The position numbers and the translations under genes are program-made. Below, one piece after another: positions 44,939 through 54,111 of a DNA stretch of 64,000 nucleotides (positions are counted from its first letter, which is position 1; every line of letters starts with the position of its first letter). Source of the stretch: CAVOXO01 sp963700425 (GTDB taxonomy: Bacteria; Actinomycetota; Acidimicrobiia; Acidimicrobiales; Microtrichaceae); NCBI GenBank assembly GCA_963700425.1, contig CAVOXO010000009.1:20171-84170 (forward strand). The letters run 5' to 3'. The notes below the pieces were generated by a model. The model had not been told where the DNA came from. It worked only from the letters and a program-made list of their open reading frames with translations, and made no database searches.

Positions 44939-47359
44939 TCAGAGGTACTCGTGGCGCTGGAGCCAGCCGAAGCTGAGAGCCCCGGGGATGATGGGGATCC
45001 AGAAGGTGGCGAGGCGATAGAAGAAGACGGTCGGCACCGCGATGTCCTTGTCGAGACCTGCAGCGACGAAACCCGCTATCAGCGCCGCTTCGAGCGCACC
45101 GAGTCCTCCCGGCGTCGGGGCGGCGGTCGCGACGGCAGACCCTGCCAGATAGATGGCCCCGACCTGGGCGAACGACAAGGTCGATCCGAAGGCCTCGCTG
45201 GCGAAGTACACGGCGGCGATGTAGGAGAGGCTCACGATTGTCGAGCCTCCGAAGAGGAGGAACAGCTTGGCCGGGCGGGTGATGACGTCGCGCAGACCGG
45301 AGCCCGCCTTGCGGAGGATGGGGACCAACTTGTCGACGACGAGCCGTCGGACCGACGGTACCGCCATGGCGAGCACCGTCACGGCGGCGACCGCCCCGAT
45401 GCCATAGAGGAAGAGGTGGGGGTCGGGCAGCGTGATGCTCCCGAAGGCGGAGCGCCCTGCCCACACCATGAACAGCAGCAACAGGACGACGTGACCGACG
45501 ATCCCGGCGACGCTGTTGAGCCCGACCGCCGAGGTCGCGATCGCGCTGTCGACACCAACGCGCTGAAGGTACCGCACGTTGAGCGCCATGCCGCCGAATC
45601 CGGCGGGTGCGAGCTTGCTGGCATAGGACGACCCGACCTGTGCCAGCAGAGTCGGGCCCCCCGGGAGCCGGTCGGGGACGCTGCCGAAGAGACTCGTCGT
45701 GGCGCCGAGATAGGTGACCGCCGACGCGACCAGGGTGGGGATCGCCCATTTCCAGTCGGCATCACGGATCTGTCCGATGACCCCGGGGAGGTCGGCGAGT
45801 TGGGGCACCAGGAAATAGGTGACGGCCGCCAACATCACCAGGGTGAAGACGGCCTTGGCGTCCACCCGTTGGACCGGTTCCAGTTCGGGAGGCTCGATGC
45901 CGCACCGATCGGCAGCGGTTGTCCGGAGCTCCTCGAGAAGACCCTTCTGTTCCTTCAGCGCCGTCTGGGTGGCACCGCTGAGGGTCTTCATCTGGAGCCG
46001 CGGCAACGCGGAGGCCACGGCGTCCGGCCCGATCTGGGAGACGGCCGAGCCGACCGCCCGATCGGGACCGACCATCACCGCCAGCGATGCCAGCAGCTGG
46101 GCGACATCGGCCGCGAGGAGCAGATCGTCGGCGGCGACCTCGCTGAATCCGAAATCGATGATCCAGGCCTCCGCATCGTCGTCGAGGAACAGGTTCGCCC
46201 GGCGGAGATCACGGTGCGCGATCCGGTGACGGCGAAGGACCTGAACCTGACCCCAGATCCCCGCCAGCACCCCGTCGTCGACGTCGGCGTCGGACACGTC
46301 GTCCATCGACGTGCCGTCGATGCGGTCGTAGGCCAACAACATGTAGTCCTGGCCGACCATGGAGACCGCCCGCATCCGAGGCGTTCGGACGCCGACGTCG
46401 CGGGCCGCCAGCGACACCAGCGCCTCGTGTTCCACGGTCCGCCGCAGCGAGGAGAACGGCCGCTCATCACCGATGTCCTTGAACCTCAGCGTCCGGTAGA
46501 TGCGGAACAGCAGGTCGGCGCTGCGTTCCTCGGCCCCGAGCACCTTCGCGAAGATCTTCGTGCCGTCGCCCAGGGTCGCAAAATACGGGGTCGACCCGCG
46601 GGCGTCGACCGAGGCCGCATGGATCTCGGCGACGTCCAGCCCGTTGACCGCCAGCGCCGCTCCCACCGCCCCCACCGTCGGCCGGGTGTTCGGCCGACCG
46701 AGCACCGCAAGTATCGCCGCACCGACGGTGGCGCCGACCCCGAGGGCGAGAAAGACGTCGACCGGCAGGTGAGCGGTGACGATGAACCTCAGGACGAGGG
46801 CCACCGTCAACAACCAGGCGCCCGCCTTTCGCCAGCGACGCGGCACGAACGGTGCGGAGACGACGAATGCGGCCACCAGCGCCGCCGTCGCACCCGGGTC
46901 GGGGAACGCCTCGTCGAGGCCGCCGCGGGCTGCGATCTCGTTGACCACCGTGGGGTGGTCATTCACATCCGCCAACGCGAGCAGCCCCGTCATCACGGAT
47001 GCGGCGACCACGTTGCCCAGCAGCACGTATCCCCACATGCGGAAACGCCGCGTGACCAACGGCAACAACTGGTTCAGCGTCAGCGCCATGACGACGACGA
47101 TCTGGAGCACCCCGACCAGCAGGCGCTCCCATGTGGGGGTGAGGAACGACAGCAGATCGAGGAGGTCCTCCTCGATCCCCACGATCCCATCCCGCCCCCA
47201 GCGTGTGAGAGCGAACGCCACCACCGTTGCGAGAGCGAACGCCGCGAACCGCAACACATCGGCCGGCGAGCGTTCGTAGCCGCCCACCTGTTCGGTGGGG
47301 TCGCCCCGCGTCGGACTCCGTTCCGTCAACGATCCGACGACGTTGGGGGTCTCTGTCAC
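44939..47359 (-). CDS. Three-module membrane protein: N-terminal helices, kinase-like domain, LPG-synthase/flippase-type domain
   Basis: An 806-residue protein. Residues 30-225 hold six to seven hydrophobic helices. Residues 240-430 form a kinase-like domain: FAKVLGAEE (Lys), HEALVSLAARDVGV, IAHRDLRRANLFLDDD (catalytic loop HRDLxxxN) and IIDFGFSEV (DFG), so catalysis looks possible. Residues 490-806 match the lysylphosphatidylglycerol synthase transmembrane/UPF0104 family (KLAPAGFGGMALNVRYLQRVGV, AAPTPGGLGALEAALIAGF). The aminoacyl-transfer domain of true LPG synthases is missing. Comparable proteins occur in actinobacteria. The task is unknown: lipid or lipid-linked precursor transport gated by phosphorylation is a guess. 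Divergent from the PAP2 gene. Confidence 0.78.
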   Translation of the reverse strand: MTETPNVVGSLTERSPTRGDPTEQVGGYERSPADVLRFAAFALATVVAFALTRWGRDGIVGIEEDLLDLLSFLTPTWERLLVGVLQIVVVMALTLNQLLPLVTRRFRMWGYVLLGNVVAASVMTGLLALADVNDHPTVVNEIAARGGLDEAFPDPGATAALVAAFVVSAPFVPRRWRKAGAWLLTVALVLRFIVTAHLPVDVFLALGVGATVGAAILAVLGRPNTRPTVGAVGAALAVNGLDVAEIHAASVDARGSTPYFATLGDGTKIFAKVLGAEERSADLLFRIYRTLRFKDIGDERPFSSLRRTVEHEALVSLAARDVGVRTPRMRAVSMVGQDYMLLAYDRIDGTSMDDVSDADVDDGVLAGIWGQVQVLRRHRIAHRDLRRANLFLDDDAEAWIIDFGFSEVAADDLLLAADVAQLLASLAVMVGPDRAVGSAVSQIGPDAVASALPRLQMKTLSGATQTALKEQKGLLEELRTTAADRCGIEPPELEPVQRVDAKAVFTLVMLAAVTYFLVPQLADLPGVIGQIRDADWKWAIPTLVASAVTYLGATTSLFGSVPDRLPGGPTLLAQVGSSYASKLAPAGFGGMALNVRYLQRVGVDSAIATSAVGLNSVAGIVGHVVLLLLFMVWAGRSAFGSITLPDPHLFLYGIGAVAAVTVLAMAVPSVRRLVVDKLVPILRKAGSGLRDVITRPAKLFLLFGGSTIVSLSYIAAVYFASEAFGSTLSFAQVGAIYLAGSAVATAAPTPGGLGALEAALIAGFVAAGLDKDIAVPTVFFYRLATFWIPIIPGALSFGWLQRHEYL

Positions 47360-47417
47360 ATCTCATCCTCGAGCACCAGGGTGGCCGGACCGGCCCCAAT
47401 CGTGATTCAGTTCGCAT

Positions 47418-48062
47418 ATGAAAGCAGAGAACGACGCGACGGTTCACGTTCGCCGCTCAGCTGAGGTCCCCAAACTTGCTGCCGCTCTCTCCGTCGTGGC
47501 GATCAGCGCCGTGGCCGCGTCCCGGGGCGTGTCGGGCCGGGAGAAACAGGCGTTCGACGTCATCAACCAGCTCAACGGCGGACTCGAACCCGTGCTCTGG
47601 GCACCGATGCAGCTGGGCAGCCTCTTCGGCCCCGTCGTCGTCGCCGCCGGAGCATGGGTGTCCTGGCGTCGTTGGCGACCCGCAGTCGGGGCGCTCGTCG
47701 TCGGCGGGGCAGCCTGGCAAGTAGCGAAGATCGTCAAGAACACCGTCGAGCGTGGGCGACCCGCCGACGAACTCGGCGAGATCGTCCGGCGGAGCGGGAC
47801 CCCCCTCGACGGCCTCGGCTTCGTCTCCGGCCACAGCACCGTGGCCTTCGCTCTCGCCACCGTGCTGTCCCCGTATCTCGGCCGGCCCGGACGGTGGATT
47901 GCCTATGCTCTCGCCGCCACCGTGTCGATCGCCCGCATCCACAACGGCGCGCACCTCCCCCTCGACACGGTGGGTGGGGCGGCGCTCGGCATGACGCTCG
48001 GGTTCGCCTACCATCTCGTCGTCGGCGTGCCCGCTGACATTGCCGACCAGGAACGCACGTGA
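47418..48062 (+). CDS. PAP2-family membrane phosphatase
   Basis: A 214-residue membrane phosphatase. The three PAP2 motifs are present: KNTVERGRP, GFVSGHS and ARIHNGAHLPLDTVGG, all near outer-face ends of helices. Six hydrophobic segments. Likely dephosphorylates phosphatidic acid or polyprenyl diphosphate. ATG at 47418. The divergent neighbour is the kinase/flippase-like protein, which fits a shared role in lipid carriers. Downstream is a 16-bp triple repeat. Confidence 0.87.
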   Translation: MKAENDATVHVRRSAEVPKLAAALSVVAISAVAASRGVSGREKQAFDVINQLNGGLEPVLWAPMQLGSLFGPVVVAAGAWVSWRRWRPAVGALVVGGAAWQVAKIVKNTVERGRPADELGEIVRRSGTPLDGLGFVSGHSTVAFALATVLSPYLGRPGRWIAYALAATVSIARIHNGAHLPLDTVGGAALGMTLGFAYHLVVGVPADIADQERT

Positions 48063-48090
48063 ACGCTCACCGGTGAAGGTGGCGGTGCGG

Positions 48091-48143
48091 GGGGGCCGCT
48101 GGTCGTGGGGGCCGCTGGTCGTGGGGGCCGCTGGTCGTGGGGG
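48091..48143. repeat. Three perfect copies of a 16-bp tandem repeat
   Basis: The unit gggggccgctggtcgt occurs at 48091-48106, 48107-48122 and 48123-48138, followed by five further g. It lies between the convergent PAP2 and lipoprotein genes. It could act in transcription end or be a slippage product. It contains no open frame of note. Confidence 0.9.
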
Positions 48144-48203
48144 CACCGCGGAGCCTTCCGGGTCCGACGGACCGCCACCGACGTCGGGGACGTACGCCCC
48201 GAC

Positions 48204-48731
48204 TCAGCTCTCCGCCTCGACGCGCAGCAACGTGGTGGCGGCGTTGGGGGTCATCGGATCCCCCACGACGATCAGCAGGCCGCCGACATCGATGACCGAT
48301 GAGTCGATGTCGACCGTCAACGTCACGGAGAAGGAGCCGTCCGCCGCCGAGGGCTCGGCGCTCACCAGGCGGCGCTCCTGATTCGCCGTGGTCAGATCCT
48401 CGAGGCCACCGCATTCCTGTATCGAGAGGCCGGTGTCCTCGTCACCCCCCGCCTCGGGGCACGAGTACACCGCGAGGTTCCGCCAGGTCTCACCGACCCA
48501 ACCCCACCCTTCGACGACCACGTCTCGGCGTCCCACCTCGGCGGGAACCACCTCGGGGTCGAGACACAACGCCAGTGGTTCGAGACACTCCTGGGGACGG
48601 CTCGACCCGCCCGAGTCCGCGCCGGTCGTGGAGGTCTCCACCGAGTCCCCGGCCGTGTCGCCGCCGCTGCTGCACCCCACCAACGTGGCCAACGCAGCGC
48701 CCGTCACCACCAGCATCGCTATCCGGCGCAT
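48204..48731 (-). CDS. Lipoprotein of unknown function
   Basis: A 175-residue lipoprotein. ATG at 48731; signal 1-18, lipobox TLVGC; then a linker rich in Ser, Gly and Thr. The mature domain is one beta-sandwich-like block (DVVVEGWGWVGETWRNLAVY, FSVTLTVDIDSSVIDVGGLLIVV) with several cysteines (ECLEPLALCLDP, CPEAGG, IQECGG) that can form two disulfides. I recognise no family. The longer open frame upstream is accidental. Confidence 0.6.
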   Translation of the reverse strand: MRRIAMLVVTGAALATLVGCSSGGDTAGDSVETSTTGADSGGSSRPQECLEPLALCLDPEVVPAEVGRRDVVVEGWGWVGETWRNLAVYSCPEAGGDEDTGLSIQECGGLEDLTTANQERRLVSAEPSAADGSFSVTLTVDIDSSVIDVGGLLIVVGDPMTPNAATTLLRVEAES

Positions 48732-48884
48732 TCCGGCATCCTCCCCAGGATCACCCTCTGAGCGGTGACCGCCATCGAACCGTATTCTGCCCGGCGTCAC
48801 GAAGCGACATGTCTTCGAACGCACGGCCGCCGACTTGTCGTCGGTGGCCCCATCCCGAGGACCGACCGACGGGAGCAGGCCACG

Positions 48885-48965
48885 ATGATCTCCGCCCCGA
48901 TCGACGAGCAGGATCGCCTGCGCGCCCGCCGCTTCGACGTCGCGGCGTCGAACCGGGCTCGCTGA
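48885..48965 (+). CDS. Possible short peptide ORF, 26 residues
   Basis: ATG at 48885 after a ggagcagg ribosome binding site; it codes MISAPIDEQDRLRARRFDVA and ends 16 bases before the next gene start. It might be a leader peptide or chance. Nothing else supports it. Confidence 0.25.
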   Translation: MISAPIDEQDRLRARRFDVAASNRAR

Positions 48966-48981
48966 ATCCCCGCGACGCCTC

Positions 48982-49628
48982 GTGAACCGGTGGCTGAAGG
49001 TTCTCGGCATCGCCGTGGCGGTGACGATCGCTCTTGTCGCGGCAGGGAAGATCGTCGTGGCGGTGCGTGACCAGACCGACCCGGTCGATCCCGGGGCAGT
49101 CGCTGCCGATGTCGACGGACAGGGCGCATCGGATCCAGGCGCCACTGCCCTGAACACCGGCGTGTGGGCACATGACGCCTCGGGCGAGGAGTTCATCGAT
49201 CTGCTCGGGGGTCCGCTCCATGAGTTCCCCCCGGAGGTCGCACAGACGGTCGCGGGCACGACGTGTGGCCAGTCCATCGACGTGCGACTCTTCGAACAGC
49301 GATACGACATCTTCGATCTGTGCCGTGACGACGATGACCGACTGGTGTTCGACACTTTCACGTCCCATCACGAGTTCGTGGGCATCGTCGACGAGTCGGT
49401 CACAGACGGTTGCGATCCCTTGGCCGTCTGGTGGCCGGGAACGGAAGCCAACGCGGGGAACGGTGCCACCACTTCGTGCACGTCAACGAGTTCTGGTTCG
49501 GTGTCGACTCGCCCACCGTCCTCCGGCGGACGCTCGATGCCCAGGCGTCGGCCGACACGCCTTTCGGCAATCTCGGCTATGCGGAGCAGTTCGACCTGTG
49601 GGCCCGATCCGTCGATCCGCTCCCTTGA
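48982..49628 (+). CDS. Membrane-anchored protein of unknown function (one frameshift)
   Basis: GTG at 48982 starts MNRWLKVLGIAVAVTIALVA, one N-terminal helix, so the rest is outside the membrane. The first part reads FIDLLGGPLHEFPPEVAQTVAGTTCG and LFEQRYDIFDLCRDDDDRL. Near 49460 a G is missing; the continuation is ERCHHFVHVNEFWFGVDSPT and GNLGYAEQFDLWARSVDPLP, ending at 49628. The two halves read as one coherent domain of about 170 residues. No family recognised. The accidental frame after the break runs to 49800. Confidence 0.5.
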
Positions 49629-49761
49629 ACGCGTACCTCACAGTGTGGTGCGGTGGCACGTGAGCACCGCCTCGGTCGAGGGCCAGGGTTCACCGTCCGC
49701 CGACATGACGTTCCCGCCGATTCGCCTCGAACCTTCATCGGCCCCGGCGGGGATCTGGCAC

Positions 49762-49767
49762 TACGCT
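49762..49767 (+). promoter_or_regulatory. -10 box TACGCT for leaderless 2TM gene
   Basis: TACGCT, CGGCCGA, then ATG at 49775. Spacing is 7 nt. Confidence 0.5.
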
Positions 49768-49774
49768 CGGCCGA

Positions 49775-50074
49775 ATGGACTCCGAGAAGACCGCCCGTGA
49801 GCTGGCGATCAAGCGCCTCAAGTCCAAGCGCGACTTCTCCACCCACATGGCCATCTATGTCGTGGTCAACGTGTTCCTCTGGATTCTCTGGGCGGTCACC
49901 GACGACTCCAAGAACGGCGTTCCGTGGCCGGTTTGGATCACGCTGGGATGGGGCATCGGAGTGGCCCTCAACGCCTGGGAGGTGTTCGGGCGACGACCCA
50001 TCACCGAAGCCGAGGTCGAGCGGGAGATGGAACGGACCCGCGGGCTCATCCCTCCCGACGACGAGAGCACGTAG
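49775..50074 (+). CDS. 2TM-domain small membrane protein
   Basis: A 99-residue protein with two hydrophobic helices joined by a short polar loop: HMAIYVVVNVFLWILWAVTD and WITLGWGIGVALNAWEVFG, flanked by the conserved polar starts RDFSTHMAIYVVVN. This is the widespread 2TM domain; in some bacteria it is fused to histidine kinases. Here it is free-standing and probably inserts in the inner membrane. Function unknown. Confidence 0.78.
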   Translation: MDSEKTARELAIKRLKSKRDFSTHMAIYVVVNVFLWILWAVTDDSKNGVPWPVWITLGWGIGVALNAWEVFGRRPITEAEVEREMERTRGLIPPDDEST

Positions 50075-50092
50075 GGCTCGTCGTCCCTCACC

Positions 50093-51391
50093 ATGCGGAA
50101 CTCCCGGGTTGATCCCGCAGCCATGACCAGTCCCGACCGGCTCGTGGATCGAGACGATGACGTCGATGGCGTCGGTCACGCGAGGTCGACGAAGCGCAGG
50201 TCGTGGGTCGCCCTTCTCATGGCGGTCGTCACGGTGTTCGCCGCCTGCAGCAGCGACTCAGACCCCGACGCCGATGCGATCTCCGACTCTGTCTCCGGTG
50301 ACACCGCTTCGCCACCTGATGTGGCCGCCCCTGATCTACCGGGACCGTTCGAGGTCGGTCACACGTCGTTCCAGGCGGTCGACAGCGATCGCGAGGGGAG
50401 ATCGCTCCTCGTCGACGTGTGGTATCCGGTGGACCCTGGGAGCGCAGGGGCCGCGGCGCCGACGAACCTACCGTTGGCGCCGGGCATCGGGCTCGAGTCG
50501 GACATCGCGGTGGAGAACCCGCCGGTCTCGGAGCGGTCCGACCAACCACTCGTCGTCTTCTCACACGGCTATCAGGGCATCAACACCCAGTCGGTGGATC
50601 TCATGGAAGCCCTGGCGAGCCACGGATTCGTGGTCGCGGCGCCCGAACACACCGGGAACAGCCAGTCATCGTCCGACGATACGTTCGACGAGGCCGCGGC
50701 CAACCGGGTGCCCGACGTGTCGTTCGTCATCGACACGATGATCGAGCGAAACCGTGACCTCGACGACGCTTTCGCCGATCGACTCGACGAGGAACGCGTG
50801 GGTGTGGTCGGCCACTCGTTCGGGGCCATGACGGCGATCGGAACCGCGGCCGGATGGGCCGGCGCCGAGCCCGATCCCCGGGTGGCCGCGATCGTGCCGA
50901 TCTCGGGAGTGATCGACGCGGAGTTGCAGAGCAGCGAGCGCACCGGACCCAACGCCGGGTTCACCGCTTCCCAGCTGGCGGATGTCGAGGTGCCGGTGAT
51001 GTTGATGGGTGGCACCGCGGACGAGAACGTGCCGATCGCCAACAACGACATCGCCTTCGACCAGCTGACCGGCTCACCGGCGGTGTACAAGGTGGCGATC
51101 GTCGGAGCGACCCACACCCATTTCGCCAACGTGTGCGCGTTCGGTGAGCTCCTCAAGGATATGGGCCTCGACGAGGAGAACTGGCCCGCGGTCGGCGCGG
51201 CGGACCTCGTCGAGCCGTACCGGACGACCTGCGGCGCCGATGCCTTCCCGATCGACGAAGCCGTCAGGCTCCAGAACCTCTACGCCGTGTCGTTCCTGAA
51301 GCGGTATCTGCTCGGTGACGAACGATACGGATGGTTCCTGACCGACGAGTTCGCCCAAACAGAGCCGGCCGTAGCGTTCGAGTCACGATAG
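50093..51391 (+). CDS. Alpha/beta-hydrolase lipoprotein, PAF-acetylhydrolase-like
   Basis: Secreted esterase-like protein of up to 432 residues. A signal segment (WVALLMAVVTVFAACSS) ends in a lipobox, so the true start lies between 50093 and about 50142. The fold is clear: VDVWYPVD, PLVVFSHGYQGINTQSV (oxyanion), the nucleophile elbow VGHSFGAM, GGTADENVPI with the acid and THTHFANVCAF with the His. The layout recalls the platelet-activating-factor acetylhydrolase/dienelactone hydrolase group. The substrate is unknown. Confidence 0.78.
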   Translation: MRNSRVDPAAMTSPDRLVDRDDDVDGVGHARSTKRRSWVALLMAVVTVFAACSSDSDPDADAISDSVSGDTASPPDVAAPDLPGPFEVGHTSFQAVDSDREGRSLLVDVWYPVDPGSAGAAAPTNLPLAPGIGLESDIAVENPPVSERSDQPLVVFSHGYQGINTQSVDLMEALASHGFVVAAPEHTGNSQSSSDDTFDEAAANRVPDVSFVIDTMIERNRDLDDAFADRLDEERVGVVGHSFGAMTAIGTAAGWAGAEPDPRVAAIVPISGVIDAELQSSERTGPNAGFTASQLADVEVPVMLMGGTADENVPIANNDIAFDQLTGSPAVYKVAIVGATHTHFANVCAFGELLKDMGLDEENWPAVGAADLVEPYRTTCGADAFPIDEAVRLQNLYAVSFLKRYLLGDERYGWFLTDEFAQTEPAVAFESR

Positions 51392-51685
51392 GCCGCTGGA
51401 GCACCGCCACACGCGGCCTGCCGGCACGCAAGCGGATCGACGAGTCTCCCGCACCTCAAGAACTGCTGGACTCGCCGAACGTGGCAGCACCTGGGTTTGC
51501 TTCCGTGTGACACATAGGCTGACCGCGGCCTGGGTCCTGTGAGCCTCTCCGGGCAATCCGCGGGGCAGTTCTCCGAGCGCTGCGCGCCGAGCTGTCTACT
51601 CTGAGTCGTCGACGAGTCGGGTGGCGGTGTCGGTGAGGCGTGCAGCCGTACCGAGACGCATACGACATCGGAGGAGTGAGCGTTG
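51392..51685. other. Intergenic stretch
   Basis: About 290 bases between the hydrolase stop and the next ribosome binding site. It shows no convincing open frame, RNA or repeat. A strong Shine-Dalgarno (cggaggag) ends the stretch near 51669-51676. Confidence 0.5.
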
Positions 51686-52133
51686 ATGAGGCGATCGCGC
51701 GACGACAGCGTCGGTACTCCTTGTCATCAACGGGGTCGTGCAGCTGGGTGGCCGGTACTTGTCGCGCCGCTGCTCCGAGGGTGGCGACGACACGAACGAG
51801 TTTCGCGTCGTGGCGATCACCTCGGGAGCGAAGCTCCGAAGTCGTGCTGGAGCGCTGCGCAGGGGTTCCTGCCGAGTGTTGTGGGGAGGAGCGAAGATCG
51901 ACCTGCGTGAGGCGCATCTGGACTCGGGCGGAGCAGACCTCGAGCTCGACTCCATCATGGGAGGGATCGAGGTTCGGGTGCCATCCGACTGGCGCGTCGA
52001 GATGGATACCTCGGAAGTCAGGTTGGGCGGGGTCGACGTGCGCGTTCCGCCCGACAACGAGCTGACCGGCGACCCGCCTCGACTTCGAGTTCGGGCCTCA
52101 GCGCGACTCGGAGGCATCGTGGTGACCTCATGA
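51686..52133 (+). CDS. LiaF C-terminal-like (cell-wall-active-antibiotic response) protein, probable frameshift
   Basis: The frame from 51738 reads QLGGRYLSRR, FRVVAITSGAKLRSRAGALR, RVLWGGAKIDLREAHLDSGG, MGGIEVRVPSDWRVEM and RLGGVDVRVPP. These repeated glycine-glycine strand motifs are those of the LiaF/DUF2154 beta-helix-like domain, which in firmicutes inhibits a cell-wall stress sensor. The best ribosome binding site points to ATG at 51686 in another frame; one base fewer near 51714 would join it to LLVINGVVQLGG. If not, the gene starts at the GTG 51738. No LiaRS pair is nearby. Confidence 0.55.
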
Positions 52134-52298
52134 CAGGCTCCCCCCCGACCGGCTGAACGACAGGACGTGACTTCCTCACGTCAAGAACCAGCGGGGGCTG
52201 TGGATCGCCTCGATCGAGGACCTTGGCCTGTTCACAGGCCCTCGGTTCGGCGCGGTGGGTGGAGGTGACTGGGGAACCGATCAGCGAGGAGGATCGTC

Positions 52299-53183
52299 GT
52301 GAACACGCAACTACGGAAACGACCGCTCGTGGCGGCTGCACTCATGTCGGTGCTGGCTGTCTTCTCCTCAGCGTGCACGCCCGCGCCTCCGCCGTGGTCG
52401 TCATGGGAATTCACGGCAACTCGTGTCACCGTGAACGACTCGCAGGACGAGATTCGGGGTCTCTTCGGAGAATGCATCCCCGCGACGTGGCTCGGTGGCC
52501 GCAAAGACGAACCGTACGTCATGAACATCGCAACGCGGGTGAAGATCGGTGTTCCGGATTCGGCTGACGGCTTCGTCGTCTCGAGTCGATCGAGCAACCC
52601 TCACAACGTGCCGGCAGGTGCCTCGCGTGTCCTGACCGGTCCGGCCGGAGCCCCGGCGGTCTTCACCGGAATCGATCGGCTCGACATTCTCGATCTTCTG
52701 GATGGCAGTCGCCCGGTGGAGGTCTTTCTCATCTACACGTGGGTGATGGAGGAGGACGTCATTCCCGTCAACATCGCTGCGAATGACGTCAAGAACCTCC
52801 TCATTCTGATTCTGAACCTGGAGTTGGCTCAGGGAAGTATGCCGAGCGACCCGGACCAGTTCGTGGACGAGATCATGGACCGCGCACTCGACATCTTCAC
52901 CCTGCTGCTGTCGAACATCCCACAGCTGGGGCTTGGCGATGACGTCGGTGGCGGAGCTTTCAACATCGGAATCCCCGCTACCGGGGTGTTGGCGGACATC
53001 GTCGACGCATCCATCGCGTCAGCGACCATTGCGCCGTTCCCACTCTCCATCCGGGACCTCCCACCAGATGTCAAGCACGTCGATCTCCTCACCATGAGTG
53101 GCACCACAACGTTTGCCGGACAGGTATTCGATCAGTACGGCGACGGCGTTCACACCTACGACTTCCAGGCCAACCAGGTCTGA
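52299..53183 (+). CDS. Lipoprotein of unknown function
   Basis: A 294-residue lipoprotein. GTG at 52299 has the Shine-Dalgarno gaggagga. Signal 1-25 with lipobox SSACT. The mature part is about 265 residues with an early beta region (SWEFTATRVTVNDSQDEIRG, EPYVMNIATRVKIGV), a middle helical part (VKNLLILILNLELAQG, RALDIFTLLLSNIPQL) and a final beta region. It has one cysteine in GECIPATW. No family recognised. It stands alone. Confidence 0.6.
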   Translation: MNTQLRKRPLVAAALMSVLAVFSSACTPAPPPWSSWEFTATRVTVNDSQDEIRGLFGECIPATWLGGRKDEPYVMNIATRVKIGVPDSADGFVVSSRSSNPHNVPAGASRVLTGPAGAPAVFTGIDRLDILDLLDGSRPVEVFLIYTWVMEEDVIPVNIAANDVKNLLILILNLELAQGSMPSDPDQFVDEIMDRALDIFTLLLSNIPQLGLGDDVGGGAFNIGIPATGVLADIVDASIASATIAPFPLSIRDLPPDVKHVDLLTMSGTTTFAGQVFDQYGDGVHTYDFQANQV

Positions 53184-53221
53184 TCCTGGCTGTCATCCGG
53201 ATTGGTGCGTCGCCTCTGAGC

Positions 53222-53458
53222 TCAGCCCCGGGGCGAGGGCGCGTTCGAGATCGGTCCATGCGCGCGAACGTGGCTGCTCGCTCGGTCGGATGTGGCACCG
53301 TCGGCGAACAAGGACGCATCGAGGCCACCGGACGCTGCCCCCTGGATCGTGTCGTCCGGTGGGTCGGATCCCTCGTCGTCGGACGCCGACGACGCGCATG
53401 CGGCAAGAAGCGCGAGCTCGGCCGGCAGGGCGGCGGCGGGAGCGACATCTCTTGACAC
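53222..53458 (-). CDS. Possible truncated lipoprotein
   Basis: GTG at 53458 reads a short signal-like segment (LPAELALLAACASSASDDEG) with lipobox LAAC, then an acidic stretch and a stop after 78 residues with no folded domain. It may be a decayed lipoprotein gene or chance. It is antisense to nothing important and divergent from the TetR gene. Confidence 0.3.
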   Translation of the reverse strand: MSRDVAPAAALPAELALLAACASSASDDEGSDPPDDTIQGAASGGLDASLFADGATSDRASSHVRAHGPISNAPSPRG

Positions 53459-53487
53459 GCGTCGCTTGTCGGACCAGAATCCGAACA

Positions 53488-54111
53488 ATGTCAGGTAATC
53501 CGAGCATAGACAGGCGTACCGTACGGCGTCAGGAGACAATGGCGGAGATCGTGGCCGCCTCCTGGGAGCTGGTACGAGAGCGCGGTCTCGCGGGACTCTC
53601 GATGCGCGACCTCGGCCAACGCGTGGGAATGCGGGCCCAGTCGATCTACTCGTACTTCGCCTCCAAGGACGAGATCTACGACGCCATGTTCCTGGAGGGC
53701 TACCGGGCCTTCGCCAGATGGATGGAGGAGTCGGTCGACGACCGCCACGTGGCCGCCGACCCGGTGGGCGCGGCCAAGCTCGTGGGACACCGATTCGTCG
53801 AGTTCTGCACGAGCGATCCGGCGCGCTACCAACTTCTCTTCCAGCGCACGATCCCCGGATTCGAACCGTCGGCGGAGAGCTACGCCGTCGCCGTGGAGGC
53901 GTACGAGCAGGGCCGAGAGAGGTTCGCCACCTTGGGAGTGCGCGACCAGGCAACGCTCGACCTGTGGACCGCGGTGTTGACGGGACTCGCCGATCAGCAG
54001 ATCTCGAACGACCCGGGAGGAGACCGTTGGGAACGACTCATCGACCGCGCCGTCGAGATGCTGACCGCCGACGCACCAATTCACGCAGACACCGAAAGGG
54101 AGACGGTATGA
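53488..54111 (+). CDS. TetR-family transcriptional regulator
   Basis: A 207-residue repressor. The N-terminal helix-turn-helix is ETMAEIVAASWELVRERGLA then LSMRDLGQRVGMRAQSIYSY. The C-terminal ligand domain is of the TetR_C type often called WHG (FCTSDPARYQLLFQRTIPGF). ATG at 53488 fits the family start; no good Shine-Dalgarno is seen, and CAGAAT lies 7 nt upstream. Its stop overlaps the next start (ATGA), so it probably controls the DinB-type and MBL genes behind it. The ligand is unknown. Confidence 0.88.
   Translation: MSGNPSIDRRTVRRQETMAEIVAASWELVRERGLAGLSMRDLGQRVGMRAQSIYSYFASKDEIYDAMFLEGYRAFARWMEESVDDRHVAADPVGAAKLVGHRFVEFCTSDPARYQLLFQRTIPGFEPSAESYAVAVEAYEQGRERFATLGVRDQATLDLWTAVLTGLADQQISNDPGGDRWERLIDRAVEMLTADAPIHADTERETV

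Noticed and set aside
44705..47464. 919-codon open frame on the plus strand
   Set aside because: It opens in the PEBP remnant and continues antisense to the kinase/flippase gene. Only the first about 35 codons are meaningful.
53222..53953. 243-codon minus-strand frame opposite TetR
   Set aside because: Most of it is antisense to the TetR gene. Only the last 78 codons have a lipoprotein-like start, reported at low confidence.
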